A stretch of DNA of 64,000 bases from Paraburkholderia caballeronis. Its GTDB lineage: Bacteria > Pseudomonadota > Gammaproteobacteria > Burkholderiales > Burkholderiaceae. Under the pieces are notes generated by a model. The model had not been told where the DNA came from and did no database searches. It saw only the letters and a program-made list of their open reading frames with translations. The translations under genes and the position numbers were made by a program. The stretch is from the NCBI RefSeq assembly GCF_900104845.1, contig NZ_FNSR01000001.1:3596001-3660000 (forward strand), read 5' to 3'. Positions 45,062 through 57,795 of the stretch are shown one piece after another (position 1 is the stretch's first letter; every line of letters begins with the position of its first letter).

Positions 45062-45396
45062 CAAGGTCTCCTCGTAATTCTTCTGTTCGTATGTTCGTCT
45101 GCGCCGCGCGCGGAACGCCGGCTTCGCGTCCGCCAGTGTAGCCGCGCCCGCTGCGCCGCCGCATCCGGCGAAACCCTTTTATCGGTCCGGTTCCGGCATG
45201 CTCGCGTCGAATGGTTCGCCGGCCGCCGCATACAGCAGTTGGCCGCAGGCGGCGCATGCCGCGCGAAGAACGTGCGCATGTGCAGCGTTCAACGCGCGCA
45301 TCCTGCAATCCTGGCCGCATCACGTTTTTCGGCGCGGCCTGTCTCAACCGCCCCGAAGCGCGACGATCGACGTTTCGGACCGCGTAAAAGGCGGCG
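45062..45396. other. Gap between the FAH gene and the binding-protein gene
   Basis: 335 bp upstream of the binding-protein gene and downstream of the FAH gene, both on the minus strand. I see no gene, terminator stem or promoter that I can defend. Confidence 0.5.
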
Positions 45397-46389
45397 TCAG
45401 CCCGCGTTCGCCGGCGGCGCGACCGCCTGGTCGATCGCGCCGAAGATCGACTTGCCCGCGTCGTCGAGCATCTCGATCTTCACCGTGTCGCCGTACTGCA
45501 TGAAGCCGGTGCGCGGCTCGCCGTGCTCGATCGTTTCGAGGCAGCGCTTCTCGGCGATGCAGCAGTAGCCGCGCGTCGCGTCCTTGTTGGACACCGTGCC
45601 GGAGCCGACGATCGAACCCGCGCGCAGGTTGCGCGTCTTCGCCGCGTGAGCGATCAGTTGCCCGAAGTGAAACACCATGTCGGTGCCGGCGTCCGGCTGG
45701 CCGACCTTCTTGCCGTTCCAGTGGACGATCATCGGGCGATGCACGCGCCCTTCGCTCCAGTGCGCGCCGAGTTCGTCCGGCGTCACGGCGACCGGCGCGA
45801 ACGACGTCGCCGGCTTGCTCTGGAAGAAGCCGAACCCTTTCGCGAGTTCGGCCGGAATCAGGTTGCGCAGCGACACGTCGTTCGCGAGCATCACGAGCCG
45901 CACCGCCTTCAGCGCGTGCTCGGGCGTCGCGCCCATCGGCACGTCGCCGGTGACCACCGCGACTTCCGCCTCGAAGTCGATGCCGAAGTCCTCCGAAACA
46001 CACACGATGTCGTCGAACGGGCCGATGAAGTCGTCGCTGCCGCCCTGGTACATCAGCGGGTCGGTCCAGAACTCGGGCGGCATTTCCGCGCCGCGCGCGC
46101 GCCGCACCAGTTCGACGTGATTCACGTACGACGAGCCGTCCGCCCACTGGAACGCGCGCGGCAGCGGCGCCATGCAGTCGCGCGCATTGAAGCTGAACGC
46201 GTGCCGCGCGCGGCCGTGGTTCAGCGCGTCGTACAGGTCCTGAAGCTGCGGCGCGTAGAAGCGCCAGTCGTCGAGCACGCGTTGCAGCGTCGGCGCAATC
46301 GCGTCGGCAATCGCGGCGGTATGCAGGTCGCGGGACACGACGATCAGTTGACCGTCGCGGGTGCCGTCCTTCAGCGTGGCAAGTTTCAT
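45397..46389 (-). CDS. Fumarylacetoacetate hydrolase family protein
   Basis: 330 residues. FAH-fold features: metal-binding acidic residues in DFGIDFEAEVAVV (E-x-E type) and later the KPATSFAPVAVTPDELG and GSGTVSNKDATRGYCCIAEKR segments. FAH proteins cleave C-C bonds or isomerise 2-oxo acids in aromatic degradation. The divergent IclR regulator suggests catabolic induction. Exact substrate unknown; a homogentisate- or hydroxyphenylacetate-pathway role is one option. Confidence 0.85.
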   Translation of the reverse strand: MKLATLKDGTRDGQLIVVSRDLHTAAIADAIAPTLQRVLDDWRFYAPQLQDLYDALNHGRARHAFSFNARDCMAPLPRAFQWADGSSYVNHVELVRRARGAEMPPEFWTDPLMYQGGSDDFIGPFDDIVCVSEDFGIDFEAEVAVVTGDVPMGATPEHALKAVRLVMLANDVSLRNLIPAELAKGFGFFQSKPATSFAPVAVTPDELGAHWSEGRVHRPMIVHWNGKKVGQPDAGTDMVFHFGQLIAHAAKTRNLRAGSIVGSGTVSNKDATRGYCCIAEKRCLETIEHGEPRTGFMQYGDTVKIEMLDDAGKSIFGAIDQAVAPPANAG

Positions 46390-46546
46390 GGGCGATGCGT
46401 GGATGACGATAGAGGAAATGTATTCTACGATGGTGAATCGGCGCCGCCCAGGCTTTGCACGACGGCGCCGTCCCGATCGCGGCTGCGTGCCGTCGCCTGC
46501 AACCGCTGGCGACGGCCGCCGCCGCGGACTCAAACGAACGTATTCC

Positions 46547-47476
46547 ATGCCGCCATCCACCCGCTCCGCCTCGCCGCGCGCCGCCCGGACCGCGCAGTCC
46601 GACTCCGACGGCCAGTGGCTCGCCGACCCGCATGCCGACGAAGCCGCCGATGCGGCCGACGCACCTGACGCCGTCGATGGCGGCGAAGAGAAGCTGCGCT
46701 CCGGCATCCAGTCGATCGAGGTCGGCTTCCGGCTGCTCGACGTGCTGACGAACGAGCCGCGCGCGATGATGCTGCGCGACCTCGCGCAGCGCGCCGGCAT
46801 GAGCCCGGCGAAGGCGCATCGTTATCTGGTGAGTTTCCTGCGGCTCGGCGTGGTCGCGCAGGACCCGCTGTCCGGCCGCTACGAACTGGGGGGATTCGCG
46901 CTGCAGATGGGGCTCGCGCGGCTCGCGCGCGTCGACGGCGTGAAGCTCGCGCGCATCGCGCTCGCAGAATTGCGCGACACGCTCGACGTGACGGTCGGCA
47001 TCGCGGTGTGGGGCAACCAGGGGCCGACGGTCGTGCACTGGATGGAGTCGAGTCATCCGGCGAAGGCGGCGCTGAAGCTCGGCGACGTGATGCCGATGCT
47101 CGGTTCCGCAACCGGCCTGCTGTTCGCCGCGTATCTGCCGCGCAGCAAGACCGGGCCGATGATCGAACGCGAACTGCGCGACGCGCGGCGGTCGTTGGCC
47201 GGCACGACGCCGCGCAGCGCCGACGAACTGGAGCGCACGCTCGCGGAAGTGCGCGAGCATGGCGCGGCGCGCGTCGAAGGGATGCTGCTGCCGACGATTC
47301 ACGCGTTCTGCACGCCGGTGTTCGATTCGACCGGCGACCTCGCGCTCGGGCTAATCGCGCTCGGGCATGAAGGCGCGTTCGACATTCGCTGGAACGGCGA
47401 GATCGATACGGCGCTGCGCGACTGCGCGGGCAAGCTGTCGTACGAATTGGGGTACTGCCCTGCGTCGCGCGATTGA
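46547..47476 (+). CDS. IclR family transcriptional regulator
   Basis: 309 residues from ATG 46547. Winged helix-turn-helix (about 60-115: SIEVGFRLLDVLTNEPRAMMLRDLAQRAGMSPAKAHRYLVSFLRLG) and an IclR effector-binding domain (VGIAVWGNQGPTVVHWMESS to the C-terminus). N-terminal ~50 residues are acidic and Ala-rich, likely disordered. Divergent from the FAH gene with 157 bp between, the classic layout for an aromatic-degradation regulator and its target. Confidence 0.88.
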   Translation: MPPSTRSASPRAARTAQSDSDGQWLADPHADEAADAADAPDAVDGGEEKLRSGIQSIEVGFRLLDVLTNEPRAMMLRDLAQRAGMSPAKAHRYLVSFLRLGVVAQDPLSGRYELGGFALQMGLARLARVDGVKLARIALAELRDTLDVTVGIAVWGNQGPTVVHWMESSHPAKAALKLGDVMPMLGSATGLLFAAYLPRSKTGPMIERELRDARRSLAGTTPRSADELERTLAEVREHGAARVEGMLLPTIHAFCTPVFDSTGDLALGLIALGHEGAFDIRWNGEIDTALRDCAGKLSYELGYCPASRD

Positions 47477-47709
47477 GTGAACGCGGATGCGCGGCTTTCT
47501 CCGCGAATGCCGGTGCTGACCGGCGCGGGTGAAAAGCCTGATCGCGTCGGCGCCATGGAACACGGATGCGCTCAGAGCGGTCGAACCGGCTTCGCGGTTC
47601 TGTCCGGGCTACCGCGTAACCATCGGCCGACGCGGGACAATGATGGTCCGGCACGCGTCCCTATCCGCCCAACCGTCGAAAATTCGCCGCCCACTTACAT
47701 TCTGTTTCG

Positions 47710-49107
47710 ATGTCGTCGTCCGCTTCCCCTTCGCGCGCCACGCGCACTTCGACTCCCCGCTCGCGACGCTTCAGCGCGTCGCGCTGGGCGGCGGTGTTCG
47801 TCGCGGTGACGGCGCTGCACTGGCTGGCCGCGCAGTGGATCGAACGGCATCGCGACATGCCGCAACCGACGACCCCGACCCACGTGCCGGTGCAGGTCGC
47901 GCTGCTGAAGCCGCAGCAGATCGAACGCAGCGCGTCGCCGCCGGCCGCCGCGGCGCGAACCGCGCGTCATGCGGAAACGCCGAAGCATCCCGAAGAGCGA
48001 CGACATGCGTTGACGGCCATCGCGCACGAACCTCAACCGAAGGTATCCGCGCAAGCCGCATCGAGCGAGCCTGCCGCGGCCGAACCGGCATCGGCCGCCT
48101 CAGCGCCCGCCGCGTCGGGTAACGGCAACGCGCAAACCACGGGCAAGGGCGGCACGGGCAACACGCCGTCCGCACCGCCCGGCCCCGCGTCGCATGGCGT
48201 GAAGTTCTCGGTGCCGCCGTCCGGCGACCTGCAATACGACACGTTCTACAACGGCATGCGCAACCAGCCGGGCACGATTCACTGGTCGAGCGACGGCCAG
48301 CACTACGAGATGGTCGTGTCGGTGCCGCTGCCGTTCGTCGGCACGTTTAGCTGGACCAGTCGCGGGCGCGTCGACGCGTTCGGTCTCGCGCCGGACCAGT
48401 ACGTCGAGAAGCGCGGACGCCGGCCCGAAGACGTCACCGTGTTCAATCGCGACGGCCGGCAGATCGTGTTCACGCGCACGCCGAATTCGCTCGCGCTGCC
48501 GGACGGCGCGCAGGACCGCTTCAGCATGGTGATGCAGCTTGCGAGCCTCGTGCGCGGCGATCCTGACGCATACAAGCCGGGCGTCACGCGCGAGTTCTTC
48601 GTTGCGGACAATGACAGCGGAGAAACCTGGCCGATCACGACGATCGGCGACGAATCGGTGAGCACCGATCAGGGTTTCGTGGACGCGCGGCACTTCATGC
48701 GGCTGCCGCGTCATGAGGGCGACCGCCGCCGCATCGACGTGTGGCTCGCACCGTCGCTCGGCTGGCTGCCGGTGCGGCTCGTGCAGACGGAACCGAACGG
48801 CACGCAGGTCGAACTCGTATGGCGCGGGCCGCTGACAGTGCCTGCATCGTCCGCTAAAGACGGAGCCGTCGCGCCGGAGACCGGCAACGCGAATTCCGCC
48901 GCGCCCGCGTCCGACGCGGCCGGAAACGCGGGCAGCGGCATTGCAACCGCGCCAGCGGAACCCGCAGGCCCTTCCACGCCTCAACCACCGTCACCGAATA
49001 ACGGCTTAGCCGCACCGGCCGGCAATGCAGCAAACGCCGCAGCAAACGCCGCGCCCAGCATTCCGCAGCCCGACGATACCGCCGCTCCTGCGCCCGCGAA
49101 ACCCTGA
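47710..49107 (+). CDS. DUF3108 domain protein
   Basis: 465 residues. N-terminal basic segment and one membrane helix (about 27-46), a Pro/Ala/Ser-rich linker, then a DUF3108 domain (about 165-380: FSVPPSGDLQYDTFYNGMRNQPGTIHWSSDGQHYEMVVS ... ) of predicted beta-barrel-like fold, and a long Ala/Pro-rich tail. Periplasmic, TonB-like in outline; role unknown. It stands between the IclR gene and the lactonase-like hydrolase on the same strand. Confidence 0.8.
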   Translation: MSSSASPSRATRTSTPRSRRFSASRWAAVFVAVTALHWLAAQWIERHRDMPQPTTPTHVPVQVALLKPQQIERSASPPAAAARTARHAETPKHPEERRHALTAIAHEPQPKVSAQAASSEPAAAEPASAASAPAASGNGNAQTTGKGGTGNTPSAPPGPASHGVKFSVPPSGDLQYDTFYNGMRNQPGTIHWSSDGQHYEMVVSVPLPFVGTFSWTSRGRVDAFGLAPDQYVEKRGRRPEDVTVFNRDGRQIVFTRTPNSLALPDGAQDRFSMVMQLASLVRGDPDAYKPGVTREFFVADNDSGETWPITTIGDESVSTDQGFVDARHFMRLPRHEGDRRRIDVWLAPSLGWLPVRLVQTEPNGTQVELVWRGPLTVPASSAKDGAVAPETGNANSAAPASDAAGNAGSGIATAPAEPAGPSTPQPPSPNNGLAAPAGNAANAAANAAPSIPQPDDTAAPAPAKP

Positions 49108-49365
49108 CTGGCCGTCCGCGACCGCCCGCACGATCACTCACGCCCCCGCGCGAAACGCACGAAATCGCGGACCGGCGCATACTTCCGGAAACACCCTGCC
49201 GCACCGCGCACGACGACAACGAACAACCGACGAAAACGATCCGCGCGACCCTTTCCGCTATGACCGACCATCGAGGCGCGCCGCTTGCTCGCCTCGGGAT
49301 GCCCTACCCAGCAGCACCTGGCAACTGGCCTCACTCCCGCCACTCAACGCGAAGGAGGAAACCTC

Positions 49366-50154
49366 ATGCAAGTGACTGTCAACGGCATCGACACCCGCTA
49401 CGTGCTCGACGACGAAAGCGGCGGCCCATGGCTCACGTTCGTGCATCAACTCGGCGGCGACCTGTCGGTCTGGGATCAGCTCGCCGGCCATTTCCGCCAT
49501 CAGTACACGGTGATGCGCTACGACGTGCGCGGCCACGGCTCGACCGCGGTGTCGCCGAATCCGTTCTCGATCGCGGATCTCGCGGCCGACCTGAACACGC
49601 TGCTCGACGCGCTCGGCGCAACGAACACGCATCTGGTCGGGCTGTCGATGGGCGGCATGATCGCGCAGCGGTTCGCGCTCGATCGTCCGTCGCGGGTCGC
49701 GTCGCTGACGCTCGCGGACACCGCGAGCCGCACGCCACAGGACGCGCGTCCGATGTGGGAGCAGCGCGCAGCCATGGTACGGCGCGACGGCATCGCGGCG
49801 ATCGCGGACGCCACGCTCGACCGCTGGCTCACCGCCGATTTCCGGCATCGTCACCCGGAAGCGGTCGAACAAATTTGTGACGTTTTATTACGGACTTCTT
49901 CGGAAGGCTACGCGATGGCATGCGATGCGCTGCGCGAGTTCGATGCGCACGAAGCGCTTCGCGATCTTCGCGTCCGCACGCTCGCCGTGGCGGGCCGCCA
50001 CGACACCGGCACGCCGCCTGCGGCGACGAAGGCGCTTGCCGATGCGATAGGCGGCGCGCAATTCGAAATGCTCGACGCCGCACATCTGGCCCCGGTCGAA
50101 GAGGCGCACCGCTTCGCAGCGCTGCTTGAAACGTTTCTGCATCCGCGGGTCTAA
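49366..50154 (+). CDS. Alpha/beta hydrolase, 3-oxoadipate enol-lactonase-like
   Basis: 262 residues. Nucleophile elbow GLSMGG (about Ser 101), oxyanion start WLTFVHQLGGDLSVWDQL, acid AGRHDTGTPP and histidine DAAHLAPVE. The pattern is close to PcaD-type lactonases, but no beta-ketoadipate genes are next to it, so the substrate is open. Start ATG 49366 has AAGGAGGAAAC at good spacing. Confidence 0.85.
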   Translation: MQVTVNGIDTRYVLDDESGGPWLTFVHQLGGDLSVWDQLAGHFRHQYTVMRYDVRGHGSTAVSPNPFSIADLAADLNTLLDALGATNTHLVGLSMGGMIAQRFALDRPSRVASLTLADTASRTPQDARPMWEQRAAMVRRDGIAAIADATLDRWLTADFRHRHPEAVEQICDVLLRTSSEGYAMACDALREFDAHEALRDLRVRTLAVAGRHDTGTPPAATKALADAIGGAQFEMLDAAHLAPVEEAHRFAALLETFLHPRV

Positions 50155-50279
50155 CCACCTGCGAGTGCCGGTACGCAGAAAGAGAGAGGTGATCGGGTCC
50201 ACCCCTTGAATTCCGTCATGAACGCTCCACGTAGGGATCGAAGGATGCCAAAGGGAGCACAGGAAAAAGGAGTGTCGCC

Positions 50280-50537
50280 ATGCAGATGATCTACAACAGC
50301 CCCAACTATTGCGTTGTTGAGTTTCCCCCGCAGGACGGCCATGTTGCGATGAAGTCCGGCGGATACGAAATCGTGGACAAGAACGCGCGGCGAGAACTCT
50401 TCATCGACGGCGCGATGGCGGCACGCTTTCGCGAGGACGTACAGAAGCTGATGGACACGGAGCAGTCGCTCGACGAAGTGGACGAGTTCCTCGGCCAGTT
50501 CGACAGCCTGATGCAGCACCCGGTCGTTCTGCACTGA
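50280..50537 (+). CDS. DUF3567 protein
   Basis: 85 residues. Almost the whole length matches the DUF3567 family, with MIYNSPNYCVVEFPPQDGH and FREDVQKLMDTEQSLDEVDEFLGQFDSLMQ. Restricted, as far as I know, to Burkholderiales, function unknown. Acidic, soluble, about 10 kDa. It is followed by a strong terminator, so it is likely a single-gene unit. Confidence 0.88.
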   Translation: MQMIYNSPNYCVVEFPPQDGHVAMKSGGYEIVDKNARRELFIDGAMAARFREDVQKLMDTEQSLDEVDEFLGQFDSLMQHPVVLH

Positions 50538-50569
50538 CTGATCTGCGCAGACGACACCCGCACTCTCCG

Positions 50570-50605
50570 AAACCCCATCCGGCCTGCCGGATGGGGTTTG
50601 TTTTT
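50570..50605 (+). terminator. Intrinsic terminator of the DUF3567 gene
   Basis: A 14-bp stem (AAACCCCATCCGGC and complement) with a CT loop and TTTGTTTTT after it. Ends 30-70 bp past the stop. Confidence 0.92.
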
Positions 50606-50678
50606 GGCGGGTCCGCTCCGCGCCCCCCGGCCTTGTCCGGCGACCGCGCCCCGCGCGGCGCACCGCCGCGGCAACGGC

Positions 50679-50684
50679 TACAAT
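50679..50684 (+). promoter_or_regulatory. Candidate -10 (GCTACAATA type) of metH1
   Basis: TACAAT in GGCTACAATAACGGG, 43 bp before the metH1 start. The short leader leaves no room for a cobalamin or SAM riboswitch. Confidence 0.4.
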
Positions 50685-50726
50685 AACGGGTTTCCCCGAC
50701 CAGCCGGCCTTTCGCCGCCGTCCGCC

Positions 50727-51797
50727 ATGAACCAGTCCGCCGCTTTCGACGCTTCCGCTGCCCCCGCCCGCGCCTATACGCGCGGCGCCGCGCTTCCCGC
50801 GCTCCTCGCGTCGCGCATCCTGATCCTCGACGGCGCGATGGGCACGATGATCCAGCGCTACAAGCTCGACGAAGCCGCATATCGCGGCGAGCGCTTCAAG
50901 GATTTCCCGCGCGACGTGAAGGGCAACAACGAACTGCTGTCGATCACGCAGCCGCAGATCATCGGCGAAATTCACGACCAGTATCTCGCGGCCGGCGCGG
51001 ACATCATCGAGACCAACACGTTCGGCGCGACGACGGTCGCGCAGGCCGACTACGGGATGGAAGCCCTCGTCGACGAAATGAACGTCGCGTCCGCGAAACT
51101 CGCGCGCGCCGCGTGCGAGCGCTATTCGACGCCGGACAAGCCGCGCTTCGTCGCCGGCGCGATCGGGCCGACGCCGAAAACCGCGAGCATTTCGCCGGAC
51201 GTGAACGACCCGGGCGCGCGCAACGTCACGTTCGACGAACTGCGCGCCGCGTACTATCAGCAGGCGAAGGCGCTGCTCGACGGCGGCGCGGACCTGTTCC
51301 TCGTCGAAACGATCTTCGACACGCTGAACGCGAAGGCCGCGCTGTTCGCGCTCGACCAGTTGTTCGAGGACACCGGCGAACTGCTGCCGATCATGATATC
51401 CGGCACCGTCACCGACGCGTCCGGCCGCATCCTGTCCGGGCAGACGGTCGAGGCGTTCTGGAATTCGCTGCGCCACGCAAGGCCGCTCACGTTCGGCCTG
51501 AACTGCGCGCTCGGCGCGGCGCTGATGCGCCCGTACATCGCCGAGCTGTCGAAGCTGTGCGACACCTATGTGTCGTGCTACCCGAACGCCGGCCTGCCGA
51601 ACCCGATGAGCGACACCGGCTTCGACGAAACGCCGGCCGACACGTCCGGGCTGTTGAAGGAGTTCGCGACCGCCGGCCTCGTGAACATCGCGGGCGGCTG
51701 CTGCGGCACGACGCCCGAGCACATCGCGGCGATCGCGAAAGCGCTCGCCGAAGTGAAGCCGCGCCGCTGGCCCGGCCAGTATCGCGACGCGGCCTGA
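50727..51797 (+). CDS. metH: Methionine synthase, homocysteine-binding subunit (split MetH, part 1)
   Basis: 356 residues. This is the first domain of cobalamin-dependent MetH as its own protein: [60 protein letters not shown], and the zinc ligands in GLNCALG and [10 protein letters not shown]. Binds and activates homocysteine. The rest of MetH is encoded by the next gene, 145 bp downstream. The N-terminal ~25 residues are extra relative to the core. Confidence 0.94.
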   Translation: MNQSAAFDASAAPARAYTRGAALPALLASRILILDGAMGTMIQRYKLDEAAYRGERFKDFPRDVKGNNELLSITQPQIIGEIHDQYLAAGADIIETNTFGATTVAQADYGMEALVDEMNVASAKLARAACERYSTPDKPRFVAGAIGPTPKTASISPDVNDPGARNVTFDELRAAYYQQAKALLDGGADLFLVETIFDTLNAKAALFALDQLFEDTGELLPIMISGTVTDASGRILSGQTVEAFWNSLRHARPLTFGLNCALGAALMRPYIAELSKLCDTYVSCYPNAGLPNPMSDTGFDETPADTSGLLKEFATAGLVNIAGGCCGTTPEHIAAIAKALAEVKPRRWPGQYRDAA

Positions 51798-51942
51798 CCC
51801 GCGCCGGCCGCCGCCAGGCAAGTACAGTACAAGCCAGCAACGAGAACGAACGAGCGGAGCCGCGCGACGCCCCCCGCGCCGCGCGGCGACCAACCCGGGC
51901 AACAGTGAAGCCCGCGAACCATCCAAGATCCGGTCCCACGCC

Positions 51943-54660
<2,718 letters not shown>

Positions 54661-54885
54661 CCCGCCAGCCGGGGCGCGCCACGGCCCGCGGCGCTCCGCC
54701 GCGCCGGCCGTTGCACCGGACCGACATATCCGGATTGCTAGCCTGAATATTTCGCGCGCGCTATTTTTCGGCTGTGTAAGCTCATCCGGCAATACCCTGA
54801 GCCGGGTGCGGCACGGCGCGTCCAGCCGCCCCGGCGGTTCGTCAGCACATCCTTAAAAGCAGCAACCGTCAACGGAGAAAACCCC

Positions 54886-55113
54886 ATGAAAAAGCTGGTG
54901 TTGATGCTGGCAGCGACCGGCATCGCGGTGCTCGCGCAGCCATCGTTCGCGCAGACCGCCGCGCCGCAGGAATCGAGCGCGGCAACGTCGTATTCGGCGC
55001 CGACCGTCAAGCACGTGAAGAAGCCGAAGGCCGCGAAAACCACGAAGAAGCACTGGTGGAAGAAGAAAAAGGCCGCCTCGGCGCCCGACGCGGCCGCGCC
55101 GGCCAGCCAGTAA
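54886..55113 (+). CDS. Small cationic secreted protein
   Basis: 75 residues. Signal peptide (MKKLVLMLAATGIAVLAQPSFA, cut about residue 22-23), then a lysine-rich mature part with two WW-flanked K clusters (VKKPKAAKTTKKHWWKKKKAAS) and an Ala-rich end. GGAGAAAACCCC before the ATG serves as ribosome site. No known family recognised. Ends at a strong terminator shared with the next gene. Lies 225 bp after metH2. Confidence 0.75.
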   Translation: MKKLVLMLAATGIAVLAQPSFAQTAAPQESSAATSYSAPTVKHVKKPKAAKTTKKHWWKKKKAASAPDAAAPASQ

Positions 55114-55166
55114 CACGCGACGGCCGCCGCCCGCGCCGTTTTCTCGCGCGCGAAAGGCACAAAAGC

Positions 55167-55195
55167 AAAGAGCCCGCGGCAGGCGGGCTCTTTTT
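55167..55195. terminator. Bidirectional intrinsic terminator
   Basis: AAAGAGCCCGC (55167-55177), loop GGCAG, GCGGGCTCTTT (55183-55193), then TT. Ends the cationic-peptide transcript (+) and can end the DUF1840 transcript (-), whose stop is 50 bp away. Confidence 0.88.
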
Positions 55196-55244
55196 CATCG
55201 TGCGTCCGGATACGTGACCCGGAGCCTCATCGCGGCGCGCGCGC

Positions 55245-55571
55245 TCACAGCCCCCACACGATATCGCTCTGCTCCTTGCGTGCCGCGCGCAGCATGTCGA
55301 GGAACGGATATGCGCGCTGCGCGAGGCCGACCGGCACTTCGTGCGGCTCGTGGCCGTCCTCGCCGTCGTGGAAATGGCCCTCGTGTTCCGCGCGCTCCTG
55401 CTTGTCGGTCGCGATCGCGGCTTCGAGTTTGGCGATCGCGGCATCGAGTTCGTCGTGGGTGATTACACCGCGCGGGCCGAGCCGCTTGCCGATGATGCCG
55501 AGCAGGTATTGCGCGAGATTCTCCAGCATCGTCACGTCCGGCGACGCATGGCATTTGAAAGTGACCAGCAT
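55245..55571 (-). CDS. DUF1840 protein
   Basis: 108 residues from ATG 55571, with GGGAG upstream. Family core: MLVTFKCHASPDVTMLENLAQYLLGIIGKRLGPRGVI, then DELDAAIAKLEAAIATDK and VGLAQRAYPFLDMLRAARKEQSDIVWG. Function unknown, widespread in beta-proteobacteria. Histidine-rich stretch (EGHFHDGEDGHEPHE) in the middle could bind metal. Convergent with the cationic peptide gene. Confidence 0.88.
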   Translation of the reverse strand: MLVTFKCHASPDVTMLENLAQYLLGIIGKRLGPRGVITHDELDAAIAKLEAAIATDKQERAEHEGHFHDGEDGHEPHEVPVGLAQRAYPFLDMLRAARKEQSDIVWGL

Positions 55572-55914
55572 GTCTGCTCCCTTTTGTTTATGTCGCTGTC
55601 GCGTCGCATCCCGCGAGCGCGGCAACGCGGCGAGTGGCCCCGCCGGTCCGACAGGCGCGGCCACTGCCGCGCGTCCGGCCGCCGCCGGGCATACCGTTAC
55701 ACATATTAGCACCTGCTAAAATCCGTCTGGACGGAATTACCCGCGGGCGCCGGAACCTGCCGGAACCCGCTGGGGACGCCCGGCCGCCTGCGGCGACGCG
55801 CGCGAGAGCCCCGCTCCGGCCGGGCGCGGCGCCCGTCCCTCACCGCTTGTTCGATGGAGCCGGCCACGCCGCGCCGGCCCTTCCCCGATTACCCGCACAG
55901 GACCTGCAATCAGC

Positions 55915-57699
55915 ATGCTGCCCGCACAGAAACACACCCTGGAGACCCTGATCGCCGGCGCCGTCGCACACGTTGCGAAGGCCGCCGAAGGCGCGGCCGA
56001 TGCCGCGTTCGTCGCTCCGCCGATCACGCTGGAGCGGCCCAAGGTCGCCGCGCACGGCGACGTCGCGTGCAACGTTGCGATGCAGCTCGCGAAACCGCTG
56101 CGCGCGAATCCGCGCCAGCTCGCGCAGCAGATCGTCGATGCGCTGGTCGCGCAGCCCGGCGCAACCGGCCTGATCGAGTCGGCCGAAGTAGCCGGCCCCG
56201 GCTTCATCAACCTGCGCATCGCGGCCGCCGCGAAGCGCGCGGTCGTCGGCGAAGTGTTCGCCGCGCGCGAAGCGTTCGGCCGCTCGCAGCGCGAAGCCGG
56301 CAAGCGCGTGCTGGTCGAGTTCGTGTCCGCGAATCCGACCGGCCCGCTGCACGTCGGCCACGGCCGCCAGGCCACGCTCGGCGACGCGCTGTCGAACGTG
56401 CTCGCGTCGCAGGGTTATGCGGTGCACCGCGAGTTCTACTACAACGACGCGGGCGTGCAGATCCAGAACCTCGCGGTCTCCACCCAGGCGCGCGCGCGCG
56501 GCCTGAAGCCCGGCGACGCGAACTGGCCCGAGGCCGCGTACAACGGCGAATACATCGCGGACATCGCGCGCGACTACCTCGCGGGCGCGACGGTCGCCGC
56601 GAAGGACGGCGAGCCGGTCAAGGGCGCGGGCGACCCCGAGGATCTCGACGCGATCCGCCGTTTCGCGGTCGCGTATCTGCGCCACGAGCAGGATCTCGAC
56701 CTGCAGGCGTTCGGCGTGAAGTTCGACCAGTACTACCTGGAGTCGTCGCTGTATCGCGAAGGCCGCGTGCAGAAGACCGTCGACGCGCTCGTCGCGGCCG
56801 GCGCGACCTACGAGCAGGACGGCGCGCTGTGGCTCAAGACGACCGACTACGACGACGACAAGGACCGCGTGATGCGCAAGTCCGACGGCACCTACACGTA
56901 CTTCGTGCCGGACGTCGCATACCACGTGACGAAGTGGGAGCGCGGCTTCACGAAGGTGATCAACGTGCAGGGCTCGGACCACCACGGCACGATCGCGCGC
57001 GTGCGCGCGGGCCTGCAATGCCTCGGCATCGGCATCCCGAAGGGCTACCCCGACTACGTGCTGCACAAGATGGTCACGGTGATGCGCGACGGCCAGGAAG
57101 TGAAGATCTCGAAGCGCGCGGGCAGCTATGTGACCGTGCGCGACCTGATCGAATGGTCGGGCGGCGCGACGCCGGACAGCGAAACCGCGTCGGGCGCGAT
57201 CGACGAGGCGACCATCCGCCGCGGCCGCGATGCGGTCCGCTTCTTCCTGATTTCCCGCAAGGCCGACACGGAGTTCGTGTTCGACATCGACCTCGCGCTG
57301 AAGCAGAACGACGAGAACCCGGTGTACTACGTGCAGTACGCGCATGCCCGCATCTCGTCGGTGATCGCCGAATGGAAGTCGCGCCATCAGGGCGACGAAG
57401 CCGCGCTGCCCGGCGTGGACCTCGCGCCGCTCGCGAGCGAACGCGCGCTCGCGCTGATCGCGAAGCTCGGCGAATTCCCGGACATGCTCGCGCACGCGGC
57501 CGACGAACTCGCGCCGCACGCGGTTGCGTTCTACCTGCGTGAACTCGCCGCGGAGTTTCACTCGTTCTACAATGCCGAACGCGTTCTCGTGGACGACGCG
57601 GCCGAGCGCGACGCGCGCGTCGCGCTGCTCGCGGCAACGCGCCAGGTGCTCGCCAACGGCCTCGCGATGATCGGCGTATCCGCGCCCGAGCGGATGTAA
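55915..57699 (+). CDS. argS: Arginyl-tRNA synthetase
   Basis: 594 residues. Class I signature HVGHGRQ (HIGH variant) in [12 protein letters not shown], the KISKRAG (KMSK-type) loop near 400, and the N-terminal additional domain and C-terminal DALR anticodon-binding domain. Charges tRNA-Arg. Full length with an ordinary start; first of an argS-SPOR-dsbA-SDR run on the plus strand. Confidence 0.97.
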   Translation: MLPAQKHTLETLIAGAVAHVAKAAEGAADAAFVAPPITLERPKVAAHGDVACNVAMQLAKPLRANPRQLAQQIVDALVAQPGATGLIESAEVAGPGFINLRIAAAAKRAVVGEVFAAREAFGRSQREAGKRVLVEFVSANPTGPLHVGHGRQATLGDALSNVLASQGYAVHREFYYNDAGVQIQNLAVSTQARARGLKPGDANWPEAAYNGEYIADIARDYLAGATVAAKDGEPVKGAGDPEDLDAIRRFAVAYLRHEQDLDLQAFGVKFDQYYLESSLYREGRVQKTVDALVAAGATYEQDGALWLKTTDYDDDKDRVMRKSDGTYTYFVPDVAYHVTKWERGFTKVINVQGSDHHGTIARVRAGLQCLGIGIPKGYPDYVLHKMVTVMRDGQEVKISKRAGSYVTVRDLIEWSGGATPDSETASGAIDEATIRRGRDAVRFFLISRKADTEFVFDIDLALKQNDENPVYYVQYAHARISSVIAEWKSRHQGDEAALPGVDLAPLASERALALIAKLGEFPDMLAHAADELAPHAVAFYLRELAAEFHSFYNAERVLVDDAAERDARVALLAATRQVLANGLAMIGVSAPERM

Positions 57700-57795
57700 C
57701 GCGCCCGCCGGCCTATCCGGAGCGACATGTTTGGGGCCGCCCGCGCGCCGCGGCCGGCCCTTCCACGATTCTCTTGTTTGCAGGTGATTCAGACG

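Noticed and set aside
50606..50726. Cobalamin or SAM riboswitch upstream of metH1.
   Set aside because: The candidate -10 leaves only about 40 nt of leader, and no B12-box or SAM-type helices are visible.
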